Assembly: GCA_020635905.1 (NCBI GenBank)
Contig: JACJYV010000004.1
Location: 62,001 to 126,000 of the forward strand
Reading direction: 5' to 3'
Origin: Bacteroidia bacterium
GTDB lineage: Bacteria > Bacteroidota > Bacteroidia > J057 > JADKCL01
Length of the DNA stretch: 64,000 nucleotides
Both the position numbers and the translations under genes were made by a program. The notes beneath the pieces are model-generated. The model was given only the letters and a program-made list of their open reading frames with translations, had not been told where the DNA came from and ran no database searches. Of the stretch, positions 8,090 through 16,858 are shown one piece after another (position 1 is the stretch's first letter; each line of letters opens with the position of its first letter).

Positions 8090-9148
8090 ATGAGATATCA
8101 TTTCTCAACCTTGTTTCTGGTTTTGATTTTGACGGTTCAATGGGTCCGGGCCCAGGATCCAGTCCGGGATTTGGCGGTTTTGGACAGTATCATTGCCTAC
8201 AGCGAAACCCACTCTGTGCATCGAAATGAGGTGAACTGGACCACTTTGGGCCAATCTATGCGGGAAATTCATGCCGAGCAGGGGTTGGTGGAAGCAGTCA
8301 AACTGATGTTGAAGGAACTGAATGACTTTCACGGACGGATCTGGGTGGATAATGTTCCTTATGTGGGCGTGGTGCGTCCCTGGAAGGAAACCTCGCTGCA
8401 GATGGATTCCCTGTTGCTGGCTCAGTACAGAAGCAGTTCAGTACCCTTTCGGGCTGAAGTGGTGGGGGGCAATTACGGCTATCTGCGGATTCCGGGCATG
8501 TTGTTCGGACCTGAAGATTCCGCCCGGGCCCACCAGATTTTTCAGGCCATCTGCAAAATCCACCTGAGAGGCCGCATCCGCGGCTGGATTCTCGATCTGC
8601 GCCTCGATGGCGGGGGCACCATGTTTCCCATGCTCACCGGACTTTCGCCCCTGCTGGGCAATCAGAAAGTCGGGGCCTTTGCCGACCCGGCCTCCAATTT
8701 CGAGCAGCCGTGGCTGCTCAGGGACCGTGAAATGTATCTGGGCGATTACCAGGTGACCCGCTACGGCCTGGGTCGCCTCAAGGCTCCCCATCTGGAACAG
8801 GCCCCGGTAGTGGTGCTCATCAGTTCAGGGACTTCCAGCTCGGGCGAAGTGGTGGCCATTGCCTTCAGGAATCGGCCCCGAACCTGGTTTCTGGGGGAGG
8901 AAACCGCTGGCTATACCACCACCGTTTCCTGGCTCCCCATGAGCGACCGCGTAGTTCTCCAACTGACCGAAAGCTGGTATGCCGACCGGGCAGGCAATCT
9001 TTTTACTGGAACTTCCATTTCCCCTGATGAAACCATTGAAGGAGGTAATAATTTTCGGGATTTGTCCCTGGATCAATCTGTGCTGAGAGCCATTGAGTGG
9101 CTGAAGAAGCACGGGAAGGGTATAACCAGGGATAAGGGGAACCCCTAA
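8090..9148 (+). CDS. Secreted S41-family peptidase
   Basis: A 352-residue exported protein with a signal peptide (residues 1-22, ending VRAQ). The fold pattern is that of S41 (C-terminal processing/tricorn/IRBP-like) peptidases. An LNDFHGRIW block carries a conserved histidine near residue 81; YGYLRIPG and RGWILDLRLDGGG form the core strands; the nucleophile-serine turn is SSGTSSSGEVVAIAF at about 245-259; and GEETAGYTT follows. The catalytic lysine of Ctp-type enzymes is not evident (GEE replaces GTK), so it is closer to the Ser-His-Glu IRBP-like branch. I do not see a separate PDZ domain. It probably works in the periplasm on peptides. The stop codon lies inside the left arm of a long inverted repeat. 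Confidence 0.82.
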   Translation: MRYHFSTLFLVLILTVQWVRAQDPVRDLAVLDSIIAYSETHSVHRNEVNWTTLGQSMREIHAEQGLVEAVKLMLKELNDFHGRIWVDNVPYVGVVRPWKETSLQMDSLLLAQYRSSSVPFRAEVVGGNYGYLRIPGMLFGPEDSARAHQIFQAICKIHLRGRIRGWILDLRLDGGGTMFPMLTGLSPLLGNQKVGAFADPASNFEQPWLLRDREMYLGDYQVTRYGLGRLKAPHLEQAPVVVLISSGTSSSGEVVAIAFRNRPRTWFLGEETAGYTTTVSWLPMSDRVVLQLTESWYADRAGNLFTGTSISPDETIEGGNNFRDLSLDQSVLRAIEWLKKHGKGITRDKGNP

Positions 9149-9200
9149 AAACAAAGAAGACCAAGTCCAACGCAGAGATTCGTAGTTTTTAGGGGTTCCC
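9137..9200. terminator. Long inverted repeat, likely bidirectional terminator
   Basis: The arms GGGAACCCCTAAAAAC (9137-9152) and GTTTTTAGGGGTTCCC (9185-9200) are perfectly complementary over 16 bp, with a 32-bp loop. The element lies between two convergent genes and its left arm includes the stop codon of the S41 gene. It could terminate both transcripts. The loop is longer than in a classical intrinsic terminator and no long T tract follows, so the call is moderate. Confidence 0.55.
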
Positions 9201-9205
9201 TAAGC

Positions 9206-10189
9206 TTAAATCCTCCCCACCTCCCGCATCCAGTCCAAAGAATCCTGCACACATTCTTTCACCGAACGGGGGCAATAGCCGAGTTCATTCCTGGCTTTGG
9301 AAAGGTCAAAATGTGAATTGGCAAAAAGGGAATAGATCGCGTAAGGCGTGAGGGTGGGGGAGACTTTGGGAAAAGTCCAATAATAGAGCAAAGCACCGTA
9401 ACTGAGGCCCTGGACCAGCCATTTGGGCAGGGTAAGGCCCGGGCTCCTTTGCCCGGCCAGGCGGGCAGTCAGGTCCACCAGTTCCCTTACGGTCATGCGT
9501 TCGCCCCCCAGAATGTACACTTCCCCTGACTTTCCTTTTTCGGCAGCCAGAATATGGCCCAGGGCCACATCCCGCACATCTACAAAATTATAGGCTCCGT
9601 TCACCAGGGCAGGGAGTTTTCTACGGGCCACTTTTTGCAACATATCACCCGTGGCGGTAGGGCCGAAATCAAAGGGACCGGTCACCGCGGTGGGCATGAC
9701 CGCCACCACTTCCAATCCCTTCTCTGTTGCCTGAAAGGCCTCCCGGGTGGCCATGGCCTTGCTTTTGGCATAATTTCCGACCAGATGCTCCAGGGGATGA
9801 TCGCGGCTTTCCCGCATGGGTTGCCCCGGCGCTGCCTCGGGCAGGGCCGAAACCGAACTGGTGTACACCAGCCGCCTGACCCCGCACGCCAGACAGGCGG
9901 CGATCACATTGCGGGTACCCACCACATTGGCCTCATACAATTCCTTCCATAGTCCCGGCATGATGGTCACCATCCCGGCCGCATGAAAAACTGTCTCCAC
10001 TCCCGCAAATGCCCTGACCAGACTCTCATAATCACCCAAATCGGCCTGAACCCGCTCAAATTCAAGTCCCTCCAAAGCCGCATAGGGACGGTTACTGCGC
10101 ACCAGGCCCCTGACTGGCTTCCCCTGGGCCAGCAATTCTCTGACCAGCACATTTCCCACAAATCCGTTGGCGCCCGTGACTGCATTCAT
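9206..10189 (-). CDS. NAD(P)-dependent epimerase/dehydratase (extended SDR)
   Basis: A 327-residue extended short-chain dehydrogenase. The dinucleotide-binding motif is TGANGFVG at residues 5-12, and the active-site pattern is Ser in YTSSVSAL (about 109-116) with Tyr140 and Lys144 in NYAKSKAMATREAF. The style VFHAAG ... NVVGTRNVIAACLACGVRRLVYTSS resembles the dihydroflavonol-4-reductase / 3-beta-hydroxysteroid dehydrogenase-like branch common in bacteria, whose substrates are mostly unknown. It is cytoplasmic. It converges on the S41 gene, sharing the inverted repeat as a likely terminator. Upstream of its start is a ~420-bp gene-free stretch with a MITE-like repeat. Confidence 0.88.
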   Translation of the reverse strand: MNAVTGANGFVGNVLVRELLAQGKPVRGLVRSNRPYAALEGLEFERVQADLGDYESLVRAFAGVETVFHAAGMVTIMPGLWKELYEANVVGTRNVIAACLACGVRRLVYTSSVSALPEAAPGQPMRESRDHPLEHLVGNYAKSKAMATREAFQATEKGLEVVAVMPTAVTGPFDFGPTATGDMLQKVARRKLPALVNGAYNFVDVRDVALGHILAAEKGKSGEVYILGGERMTVRELVDLTARLAGQRSPGLTLPKWLVQGLSYGALLYYWTFPKVSPTLTPYAIYSLFANSHFDLSKARNELGYCPRSVKECVQDSLDWMREVGRI

Positions 10190-10293
10190 GCGGTAAAAAT
10201 GTGGGATTAATTCGGGATCAGCAAAAGAAAAACCTACGCCCCTGATAGCATAATATCCCCTGATATTCCATTTTGATGCAGCCAGGGCATGGA

Positions 10294-10426
10294 GGCTGTC
10301 TCAAAATGAATGTCATTGCGAGGTACGAAGCAATCTTGCGGTCCTAAAGTCCTCCAAAGTGGTCAAATAGCCATGCAAGATTGCTTCTCCCGACTATCGA
10401 CACCTTCCCTGACTTTTGAGACAGTC
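10294..10426. repeat. MITE-like element with 13-bp terminal inverted repeats
   Basis: The ends are GGCTGTCTCAAAA (10294-10306) and TTTTGAGACAGTC (10414-10426), complementary at 12 of 13 positions. The inside holds a REP-like hairpin: GTCATTGCGAGGTACGAAGC at the left and GCAAGATTGCTTCTCCCGAC at the right. There is no coding capacity. A diverged copy of about 105 bp lies inverted at 41034-41139. It accounts for much of the gene-free stretch 10190-10608; I see nothing else there. Confidence 0.75.
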
Positions 10427-10608
10427 AGAATGCCTTGGCCTCTGAGCACCTATCTTTACTCAATTTCCCTGAATCACTTGCTGGAAATTATTCCACTCAT
10501 CCAATTGAATGACATCTTTCATACTTCTCAAAATCCCCGCCAATTTTTCCCATTCCCTATCCTTCTTTCCGTAAATTAGACCCTTTACCACGGAAAAACC
10601 CAATTAAA

Positions 10609-11604
10609 ATGAAAGCTTCCATTCTCCACGGAAAAAATCAGGACCTGCAAATCGAATCCTTCACTCTGCCCGACCTCCAACCGGGAGAAGTGCGGGTGCG
10701 GATCAAAGCCGCGGCCCTCAATCACCGTGACGTCTGGATTCAGCAGGGACAATATGCCGGGCTCAAATATCCCATTATCCTGGGTTCTGATGGGGCCGGG
10801 GTGGTTGAATCTTTGGGAGAAAAGGTTGATTCTTCCTGGCTTGGAAAGGAAGTGATCATCAATCCGAGTCATAATTGGGGCAAAGGGGAAGCCTGCCAGG
10901 GGCGGGATTTTAAGATTTTGGGTCTGCCGGACAATGGTTGCTTCGCTGAATATGTGCAGTTGGGAGCAGAGTACCTGTATCCCAAACCCCCGCACCTGAC
11001 CCTCACCGAGTCCGCGGCATTGCCTTTGGCTGGTCTGACCGCTTTCCGGGCTTTATTTTCCCGGGCCGGGCTGCAAAAAGGGGAGAAGTTGCTGATTTCC
11101 GGGGCAGGCGGCGGCGTGGCCCAGTTTGGTTTATTGCTGGGAGTGGCCGCAGGCGCAGAAGTCTGGGTGACCTCGGGTTCGGCTGAAAAAATCGAAGCCT
11201 GCAAGGCCCTGGGCGCAATGGGAGGCATCAGTTACAAGTCGGAAAACTGGTCCAGGGAACTTTCCCAACTGGCTGGAGGATTTGATGTGATTCTGGATGG
11301 CGCGGGAGGAGATGGCTTCAACGAATTGCTCAAAGCCGCCAATCCCGGCGGACGGATCGTCAACTTTGGCGGCACCCGCGGCAAGATCACCGATCTGACC
11401 CCACAAATCCTGTTCTGGAAACAATTATCCATCCTCGGCAGCACCATGGGCAGTCCCGGCGACTTCCAGGCCTACCTCAAGTTTGTGGAAAGTCACCAGA
11501 TTCGCCCCACCCTCGACCGGATTTATCCCTTTGCAGAGATCAACCTGGCCTTCCGCCGCATGGCCGCAGGCGAGCAAATGGGTAAGATTTTGGTGGAGTT
11601 GTGA
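10609..11604 (+). CDS. Zinc-less MDR oxidoreductase (quinone-reductase/alcohol dehydrogenase-like)
   Basis: A 331-residue medium-chain dehydrogenase/reductase. The N-terminal GroES-like part has AALNHRDVWIQQG and ILGSDGAGVVESLG; in zinc enzymes the second would carry GHE, so the catalytic zinc ligand is replaced. The four-cysteine structural zinc lobe is also missing (NPSHNWGKGEACQG). The Rossmann part has LLISGAGGGVAQFGLLLG, the NADP-binding glycine loop. It is therefore likely an NADPH-dependent quinone or enone reductase with no metal. The substrate is unknown. It stands alone, preceded by the MITE-like region and followed by a short heptamer repeat. Confidence 0.87.
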   Translation: MKASILHGKNQDLQIESFTLPDLQPGEVRVRIKAAALNHRDVWIQQGQYAGLKYPIILGSDGAGVVESLGEKVDSSWLGKEVIINPSHNWGKGEACQGRDFKILGLPDNGCFAEYVQLGAEYLYPKPPHLTLTESAALPLAGLTAFRALFSRAGLQKGEKLLISGAGGGVAQFGLLLGVAAGAEVWVTSGSAEKIEACKALGAMGGISYKSENWSRELSQLAGGFDVILDGAGGDGFNELLKAANPGGRIVNFGGTRGKITDLTPQILFWKQLSILGSTMGSPGDFQAYLKFVESHQIRPTLDRIYPFAEINLAFRRMAAGEQMGKILVEL

Positions 11605-11632
11605 GCTGCAGGCTTCAAGCTGCGAGCTCTAA
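11605..11632. repeat. Short 7-bp repeat (GCTNNNA type)
   Basis: Four consecutive degenerate heptamers, GCTGCAG, GCTTCAA, GCTGCGA and GCTCTAA, directly after the stop of the MDR oxidoreductase. It matches the heptamer families at 25992 and 41231. Confidence 0.6.
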
Positions 11633-11704
11633 ACGGGGCTTATCCCCGGGCATCTTTTACTCTTTCGATACAACCAGGGCATGCCTTGGCTAAAAAATGG
11701 ATTA

Positions 11705-14700
11705 TTATTCAACCCTGAACTTCCGCGGGCTGCTAAACTCAGAAGGGGCATTTTCGCCCCCAAAAGTCCGCACTGACCAGTAATAGGTCGCGCCGGGAAT
11801 CAGTTGGCCGTACCAGATGTAGGAGGGCTCCAAAGCGACCTGATCCATGTAAATGAATTTGCCAAAACCCCGCTCGGGGCTCCAGCTTTCGCGGTCGGTT
11901 GAGACCTGAATCTGGTAACGGTCGGCGCCTTCAATGCCCTCCCAGGCAAACTCGATCGGGGCTTGCAGCCCCTTTTGTCCATCTTTGGGAGCATTCAGAT
12001 AGGGAAAATCCATGCGGTTGAGGGCAATGGCAAAAGTATGCTCCTGATCTTCTCCCCGGGCAGGCTGCCCGTCGGGAGTTTCGAACAGAAACTGATATTT
12101 CCCCTCTCCCTCCGCGGCAGATTTGACCTCGATGGCCGGGCTAAGGTATTGCACTCCTTCACTGAAAAACTGTCCGTCAGCCTCCAGCGCGTAATAAGTC
12201 CAGTCATCGTAGCCGGGCCACATGACCCGCACCCGGTTGGTACCCCAGCGGGGAGCTTTGTTATCGGGATCAGTATAGACCACGGAAAAGCGCATTTTCT
12301 TGCCGGGAACCACGGTATTGGGACTGGCTTCGGCCCCGCTGAGGCCGGGCTTACGGCTGGGAGCCGCCACCGTAAAGGCCAGAGCATCTCCGCTGCCTTT
12401 CACTTCACCGCCGCCATTGTCTTTCAATATGAACTTCACCGCGCCCGTGCCAGTAGCTCCAGACGGAATGGCAATGGAACCCGTACTGAATTTCACTCCC
12501 TGCTTAAAATCGTCGCCCTGAGGCTCCAACAGATATTCCTGCCAATCCTGCTTACCTGGCCAGCGAACCTGGGCCGATTTGGCCGCAGGACCCAGGCCTT
12601 GAGGATCCACGTACTGGGTTTCAAATTCCATCCAGATTTGTCCATCCAACTCGATCTCCTGAGATTTGGAATGGAGCAGGGTGGGGTGTTCCACCCTGGG
12701 GTTGGATTGGGTCAGATTGGGATTCACAACCGCACCAGTTCCCGGACTTACTTCAAACTGAAACACCGTGCCCGAACTGCCCGCCACATTGCCTGCTTCG
12801 TCCGTGAATTCAAATTTGTAACTGGCCAGGCCGCCCTGAGTACCTTCATAAAGGAGTGGCGTGGTGGCAAAATCCTGCCCGCTGGTCGGCTTTCCTTTTC
12901 CTCCCTTCATGTCATGCGGTTCCCAGGTGCTCCCGCCTGGCCACAAAACCAGGACCTGTGCCTTGCCCGCTTTGTCCCCTTCGGGGTCAGAATAGGTTAC
13001 CCGGAAAATAGCGGCTTCGCCCGCCTTATTGCGTTTTGCCTCGACCCCCGGATTGGAGAGGGCCGGATCCTCATTGACCTTCCTGATTCGGAAAGTGAGG
13101 ATTTGTTGCTCTCCCTGGTACGTTTTTCCTTCCCCGTCCGTCACATTAAATCTGACCTGAGCCTCACCCGCTTCCCGTCCGAAAACCTTGACCTTGTCCG
13201 TGACCAGCGGCACACCTTTGCTGTAGCTTTTAGCGGCTTTTACCAACGGATAATTCTCCCAATTCGAACTTCCGGGCCACAGAATAGCAACTTCTGCCTC
13301 CTGAGGCTGGGTATTCTCCGGATCGTAATAGGTGACAGAAAAGCTCACAGATTCTCCGTTTTTGACTTCAGACTCACTGACCCGGGCCGCACTCAGTTGG
13401 GGTGCACGGTTATTCTTTTCCACCACAAAATAGCGCATGATTCCGCTGCCTTCGGCCTCCGCTTCGCTGGGATCGGCAAAAATGAACTCATACTGAGCCG
13501 TACCCGGCTCAGGACCCTGCACCATCACCGGGCCGCTGCTGAAGGTGGCACCCGAGAAATAATCCCCCTCAGAGAGCGAAAGAGGGTAGGAAACCCAGGC
13601 GTCTGCCCCCGGCCAGAGAACCCTGACTTCGCGGAAACGGTCATCTGGAGCGTCATTGTCGTAATCTGTATAAACCACGGAAAAGGTGATTTCGTCGCCC
13701 ACATTCCCCGGATTGGGCTCAAGGCGGGGATGAGTCAGACGGGGCGGACGGTTGGTTTCCGAAACGGAAAAGGTGTATTCTTCGCCCGAGTAAAGGGCTT
13801 CTTTGCCATTGATATCTGCAAAATGGAATGAAAACAGGCCAGTGCCCGTTTTGTCCGCAGGAACCTCGACCGCACTGCTGCGGAAAGTTACGCCTCCCTC
13901 ATAATCCACAGATTCTCCCTTCATGGGGAAGAGCAGCCAGCCACCCTGGCCCGGCCAGCGCACTTTCACGGTGGGATTATCCTGAGGTGCTTCGCCCTGT
14001 TCATCCTGATAGCGGATGGAAAAGTACACTTTGCCTCCTAATCTGGCCGGATCCGGATTCAGATCAGGCTCAGAAAGCAAAGGTTGGTCTTTGTCCCGCT
14101 GCTTTTCCTGCTCATACACGGCACCTGCTCCCTGTCCCACCGTGCCCGGCCCTTCCGTGGTGACAAAATTCCCTGAGCCTCCTTCCTGAATAAAATTTCC
14201 TGCCTCGTCCTGAAATTCAAAACGATAGCGAATGGTGCCCGCGGTGGTGCTTTTTACCCGTACCAGTCCCGAATTGAAACGGCTTCCATCCCGGAAATCG
14301 CCGTCCAGGGTGGTCAAAGGGTGAGAGGTTTCGCGGGGAAAGCCCGGCCAGGTGACAAAAACCCGCCCCATCAGTTCGGAGGGGGGATCATTTTCCAGAT
14401 CGGTGTAGGTGATGCTGAAGGTAACTGTGGCTCCGGGTTGAGGCGAAAGGGGATCCATCAGGGCTTCTGAGAGGAATGCCGGGGTATTGATGCGCTTGAT
14501 TTCCACTTCGTGAACCACCTCATTGCCCCGGGCGGGCGCTCCTTTGGCATCCGAAAACTCAAATGAATATTGAGCCAGACCCTCCTGATCGCCCGGAATG
14601 CGCAGGGGATCGCTGGAAAATAAGGCTTTGCCGTCTTTTTCATTTCCCACCACCGACATAGAATAGGTTTGGGGAGTGCCTTTTCCCGGCCAGGTTACCC

Positions 14701-16306
14701 GCACCGCTCCCGAGGCGGGCACGGTGCCATCCCGGTCCGTGAATCTTACCGAAAAGGTGATTTCGCCTCCCAGTGGCGCCGGATTAGGAGAGGCGTTGGC
14801 CTCGCTCAATTCGGGAATGGAGTTAAGTTCCAGAGTGAATTTGCGACGGTTTTCGGGAGCTTCTGCTCCGTTCTCATCCGAAAATTCGAACCAATACTCA
14901 GCCTGTCCCGGCGGATCTCCCTGCACTTTGATTTCCTGACTGCGGAAATTTGCTCCACCCCTGAAATCTGCGCCTTCCGTACTCAGCGCATAGGCCTGCA
15001 CCTCGGTTTGGCCCGGCCAGTGCACGAAAACGGTGCCATCCCGGGCCGGGTCTCCGTTTCGGTCGGTGTAGGTGAGGGAAAAGGTGACGGTTTCGCCAAA
15101 TACAGCCACCAGGGGCACGGTACTGAAGTTGCTGAGTTGAGGCGGGTAATTGATTTCTTTCAGTTGAAAGGCAAACTCTTCCCCGCTGCGGCGGGCAGGT
15201 TTTCCTGAATTCTCCCGCACATTGAAGCGGAATTTGCCCTGCCCCGCCTTGCGCCCTTCCGTGGGTAAAGTGGTGGTGGAAAATCTCACCCCGGTCAGGT
15301 AATCGTCGCCTGCGGGGGCAAGGTCATAGGTATTCCAAACTGATTCACCCGGCCACAACACTTCCACAGTGGCTCCGTTTTGGGGGGCATCACCTTCCTC
15401 GTCCTGGTAAATGGCAGAAAATTCCACTTCCTGACCCATCTGAGGCTCTGAAGGTGAAATGGAAGGCGAGGCCAGGCGGGGCGCCAGATTCTCCTTGCCC
15501 GCTTCAAAATAGAATTCCTCCTCACTTCCGGGTACTTCATTTCCATTCTGATCCCTGAACTCAAAGCGGTAGCGGCCTTCTCCTTCGCCCGTACTTCTCA
15601 CATTGAGCGGTCCTGAGGTGAATTCTGCTCCATCGGTGTATTCAGTGGAGGAAGTAGAAAGCGAATAGGCCGACCATTCCTGACGACCGGGCCAAAGCAC
15701 AAAAACCCGGCTGGCAAACAGATCAGGGGGATTATTTCCGGCATCCGTGTAGGTGACGGAAAAGGTTACCTTTTGACCGGGCAGGGGAGAAGGATTCGAA
15801 ATCCTTCCCTGGCTGAGGGTGGCAAATTTTTCGCCCGTGGCTTTGATTTGAATGGGACCATCCCAAAACAAATTGGCCTTCGAAACGATCACCGCAAAGT
15901 AGGTTTTCTCCCCGGAGGAGAAATTAAGGGGGTGCGAAACCACCAGATCGGTCATTCCTTCCTGGTAAGGCTGCTCCCAAATGGTGGGTCCGTCAATCCT
16001 CCCTTCCCGGATTTCGACTTTTCCCTTTTGATTGAAGGAGCCCCCGAAATCACACTGGTCCGTGGTTTTGGAAACGACAAAACTGACGGAACTGCCAATC
16101 AGGCGGCCGCCTGCCTGGTTTTCAACCTTTACCCGGATGGCGCCATTTCCTTTACAAACATAACCTTCAGGGGAAACGGCATAATTTACCTGAGAAAATC
16201 CCCAAACTGGGAAAAGGGCCAGCATGAAGCAAAGCAATACCCGCCCCTGAAAAGAGAAGCGCGTAATTTGGCTTAATATGTGGCTTTCCGGGGTTAGCTT
16301 GTGCAC
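11705..16306 (-). CDS. Giant exported protein with eleven Ig/PKD-like 'WPG' repeats and a C-terminal Fn3-like domain
   Basis: A 1533-residue protein. A hydrophobic leader (VLLCFMLALFPVWGFSQ) ends at about residue 39, giving a long N-region; an internal start near that leader is possible. After a ~170-residue N-terminal domain come eleven repeats of about 116 residues, each with the order P-x-G-x-x-V-T-F-S-V-x-Y-T-D, then V-x-V-x-W-P-G, then YxFEFxDxxG. The WPG variants include VLWPGRQEW, VRWPGQGGW and VMWPGYDDW. The repeats look like beta-sandwich domains. The last ~100 residues (FAWEGIEGADRYQIQVSTD ... YYWSVRTFGGENAPSEFSSP) look like a fibronectin type III domain. No T9SS sorting domain is visible, so its final location (periplasm, surface) is unclear. 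A structural or adhesive role is inferred. Confidence 0.8.
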   Translation of the reverse strand: MHKLTPESHILSQITRFSFQGRVLLCFMLALFPVWGFSQVNYAVSPEGYVCKGNGAIRVKVENQAGGRLIGSSVSFVVSKTTDQCDFGGSFNQKGKVEIREGRIDGPTIWEQPYQEGMTDLVVSHPLNFSSGEKTYFAVIVSKANLFWDGPIQIKATGEKFATLSQGRISNPSPLPGQKVTFSVTYTDAGNNPPDLFASRVFVLWPGRQEWSAYSLSTSSTEYTDGAEFTSGPLNVRSTGEGEGRYRFEFRDQNGNEVPGSEEEFYFEAGKENLAPRLASPSISPSEPQMGQEVEFSAIYQDEEGDAPQNGATVEVLWPGESVWNTYDLAPAGDDYLTGVRFSTTTLPTEGRKAGQGKFRFNVRENSGKPARRSGEEFAFQLKEINYPPQLSNFSTVPLVAVFGETVTFSLTYTDRNGDPARDGTVFVHWPGQTEVQAYALSTEGADFRGGANFRSQEIKVQGDPPGQAEYWFEFSDENGAEAPENRRKFTLELNSIPELSEANASPNPAPLGGEITFSVRFTDRDGTVPASGAVRVTWPGKGTPQTYSMSVVGNEKDGKALFSSDPLRIPGDQEGLAQYSFEFSDAKGAPARGNEVVHEVEIKRINTPAFLSEALMDPLSPQPGATVTFSITYTDLENDPPSELMGRVFVTWPGFPRETSHPLTTLDGDFRDGSRFNSGLVRVKSTTAGTIRYRFEFQDEAGNFIQEGGSGNFVTTEGPGTVGQGAGAVYEQEKQRDKDQPLLSEPDLNPDPARLGGKVYFSIRYQDEQGEAPQDNPTVKVRWPGQGGWLLFPMKGESVDYEGGVTFRSSAVEVPADKTGTGLFSFHFADINGKEALYSGEEYTFSVSETNRPPRLTHPRLEPNPGNVGDEITFSVVYTDYDNDAPDDRFREVRVLWPGADAWVSYPLSLSEGDYFSGATFSSGPVMVQGPEPGTAQYEFIFADPSEAEAEGSGIMRYFVVEKNNRAPQLSAARVSESEVKNGESVSFSVTYYDPENTQPQEAEVAILWPGSSNWENYPLVKAAKSYSKGVPLVTDKVKVFGREAGEAQVRFNVTDGEGKTYQGEQQILTFRIRKVNEDPALSNPGVEAKRNKAGEAAIFRVTYSDPEGDKAGKAQVLVLWPGGSTWEPHDMKGGKGKPTSGQDFATTPLLYEGTQGGLASYKFEFTDEAGNVAGSSGTVFQFEVSPGTGAVVNPNLTQSNPRVEHPTLLHSKSQEIELDGQIWMEFETQYVDPQGLGPAAKSAQVRWPGKQDWQEYLLEPQGDDFKQGVKFSTGSIAIPSGATGTGAVKFILKDNGGGEVKGSGDALAFTVAAPSRKPGLSGAEASPNTVVPGKKMRFSVVYTDPDNKAPRWGTNRVRVMWPGYDDWTYYALEADGQFFSEGVQYLSPAIEVKSAAEGEGKYQFLFETPDGQPARGEDQEHTFAIALNRMDFPYLNAPKDGQKGLQAPIEFAWEGIEGADRYQIQVSTDRESWSPERGFGKFIYMDQVALEPSYIWYGQLIPGATYYWSVRTFGGENAPSEFSSPRKFRVE

Positions 16307-16462
16307 AGTTTAGTCTGAAATTGTCTGGCAAATCTCATTCAGCAGCCAAAATACGAAGATTTTGGAGAATTAGAAGGAAGGGTTTTCCCCGCATTGCAAT
16401 AAAAAGGACTTACCCTCAATGAGGACACAGGCGTCAACTTTGGGGTTTAAAGGGCACGCAAA

Positions 16463-16509
16463 GATCGCAAAGGGGTTGTTTTCCGCGTTTCGTGGGTTGG
16501 AGGGAGCAA
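16463..16509. repeat. 47-bp direct repeat, copy 1
   Basis: Starts GATCGCAAAGGGGTTGTTTT and contains CCGCGTTTCGTGGGTTG; nearly identical to 16569-16615 (one difference, GGAGGG versus GAAGGG). It lies in the ~550-bp gene-free stretch 16307-16858. Confidence 0.85.
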
Positions 16510-16553
16510 AGGTCGCTAAGTGGAAATGCGTTTTGTTGGTTGGGTCACGCAAT

Positions 16554-16615
16554 CCCGATAGCTATCGGGATCGCAAAGGGGTTGTTTTCCGCGTTTCGTG
16601 GGTTGAAGGGAGCAA
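16554..16615. repeat. Perfect 16-bp palindrome plus 47-bp direct repeat, copy 2
   Basis: CCCGATAGCTATCGGG at 16554-16569 is a perfect palindrome and overlaps the first base of the second copy of the 47-bp repeat (16569-16615). No gene is visible around it. Confidence 0.8.
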
Positions 16616-16775
16616 GGAGCGCCAAGTCAAAATCAATAAAAACCGTCCAGCTTAGCGTCCTTTGCCACCCCAACCAACGCAATCCGGGCCCAAAAATCTT
16701 GGCGTACTTTGCGATACTGATAATATTAGGCTGATTTTTCACTAAGTTTACGCGCATATCAATAAGGAGGAGCCT

Positions 16776-16821
16776 CAATGGCCCTCTTTCGCGAGAGAGG
16801 GTAGCCGCAGGCGGGTGAGTT
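16776..16821. repeat. 46-bp dispersed repeat, copy 1 (pair at 42830)
   Basis: The core CCCTCTTTCGCGAGAGAGGG is an inverted repeat, followed by AGCCGCAGGCGGGTGAGTT. The same 46 bases with one difference are at 42830-42875 in the same orientation, 26 kb away. Confidence 0.85.
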
Positions 16822-16858
16822 CTCAGGCCCTTGTTTTCCTTCTCCAAATTTCCAAACC

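Noticed and set aside
11963..13831. 622-residue frame opposite the WPG-repeat gene
   Set aside because: Low-complexity antisense of a GC-rich repeat gene; the other strand has the signal peptide, domain repeats and a consistent reading frame.
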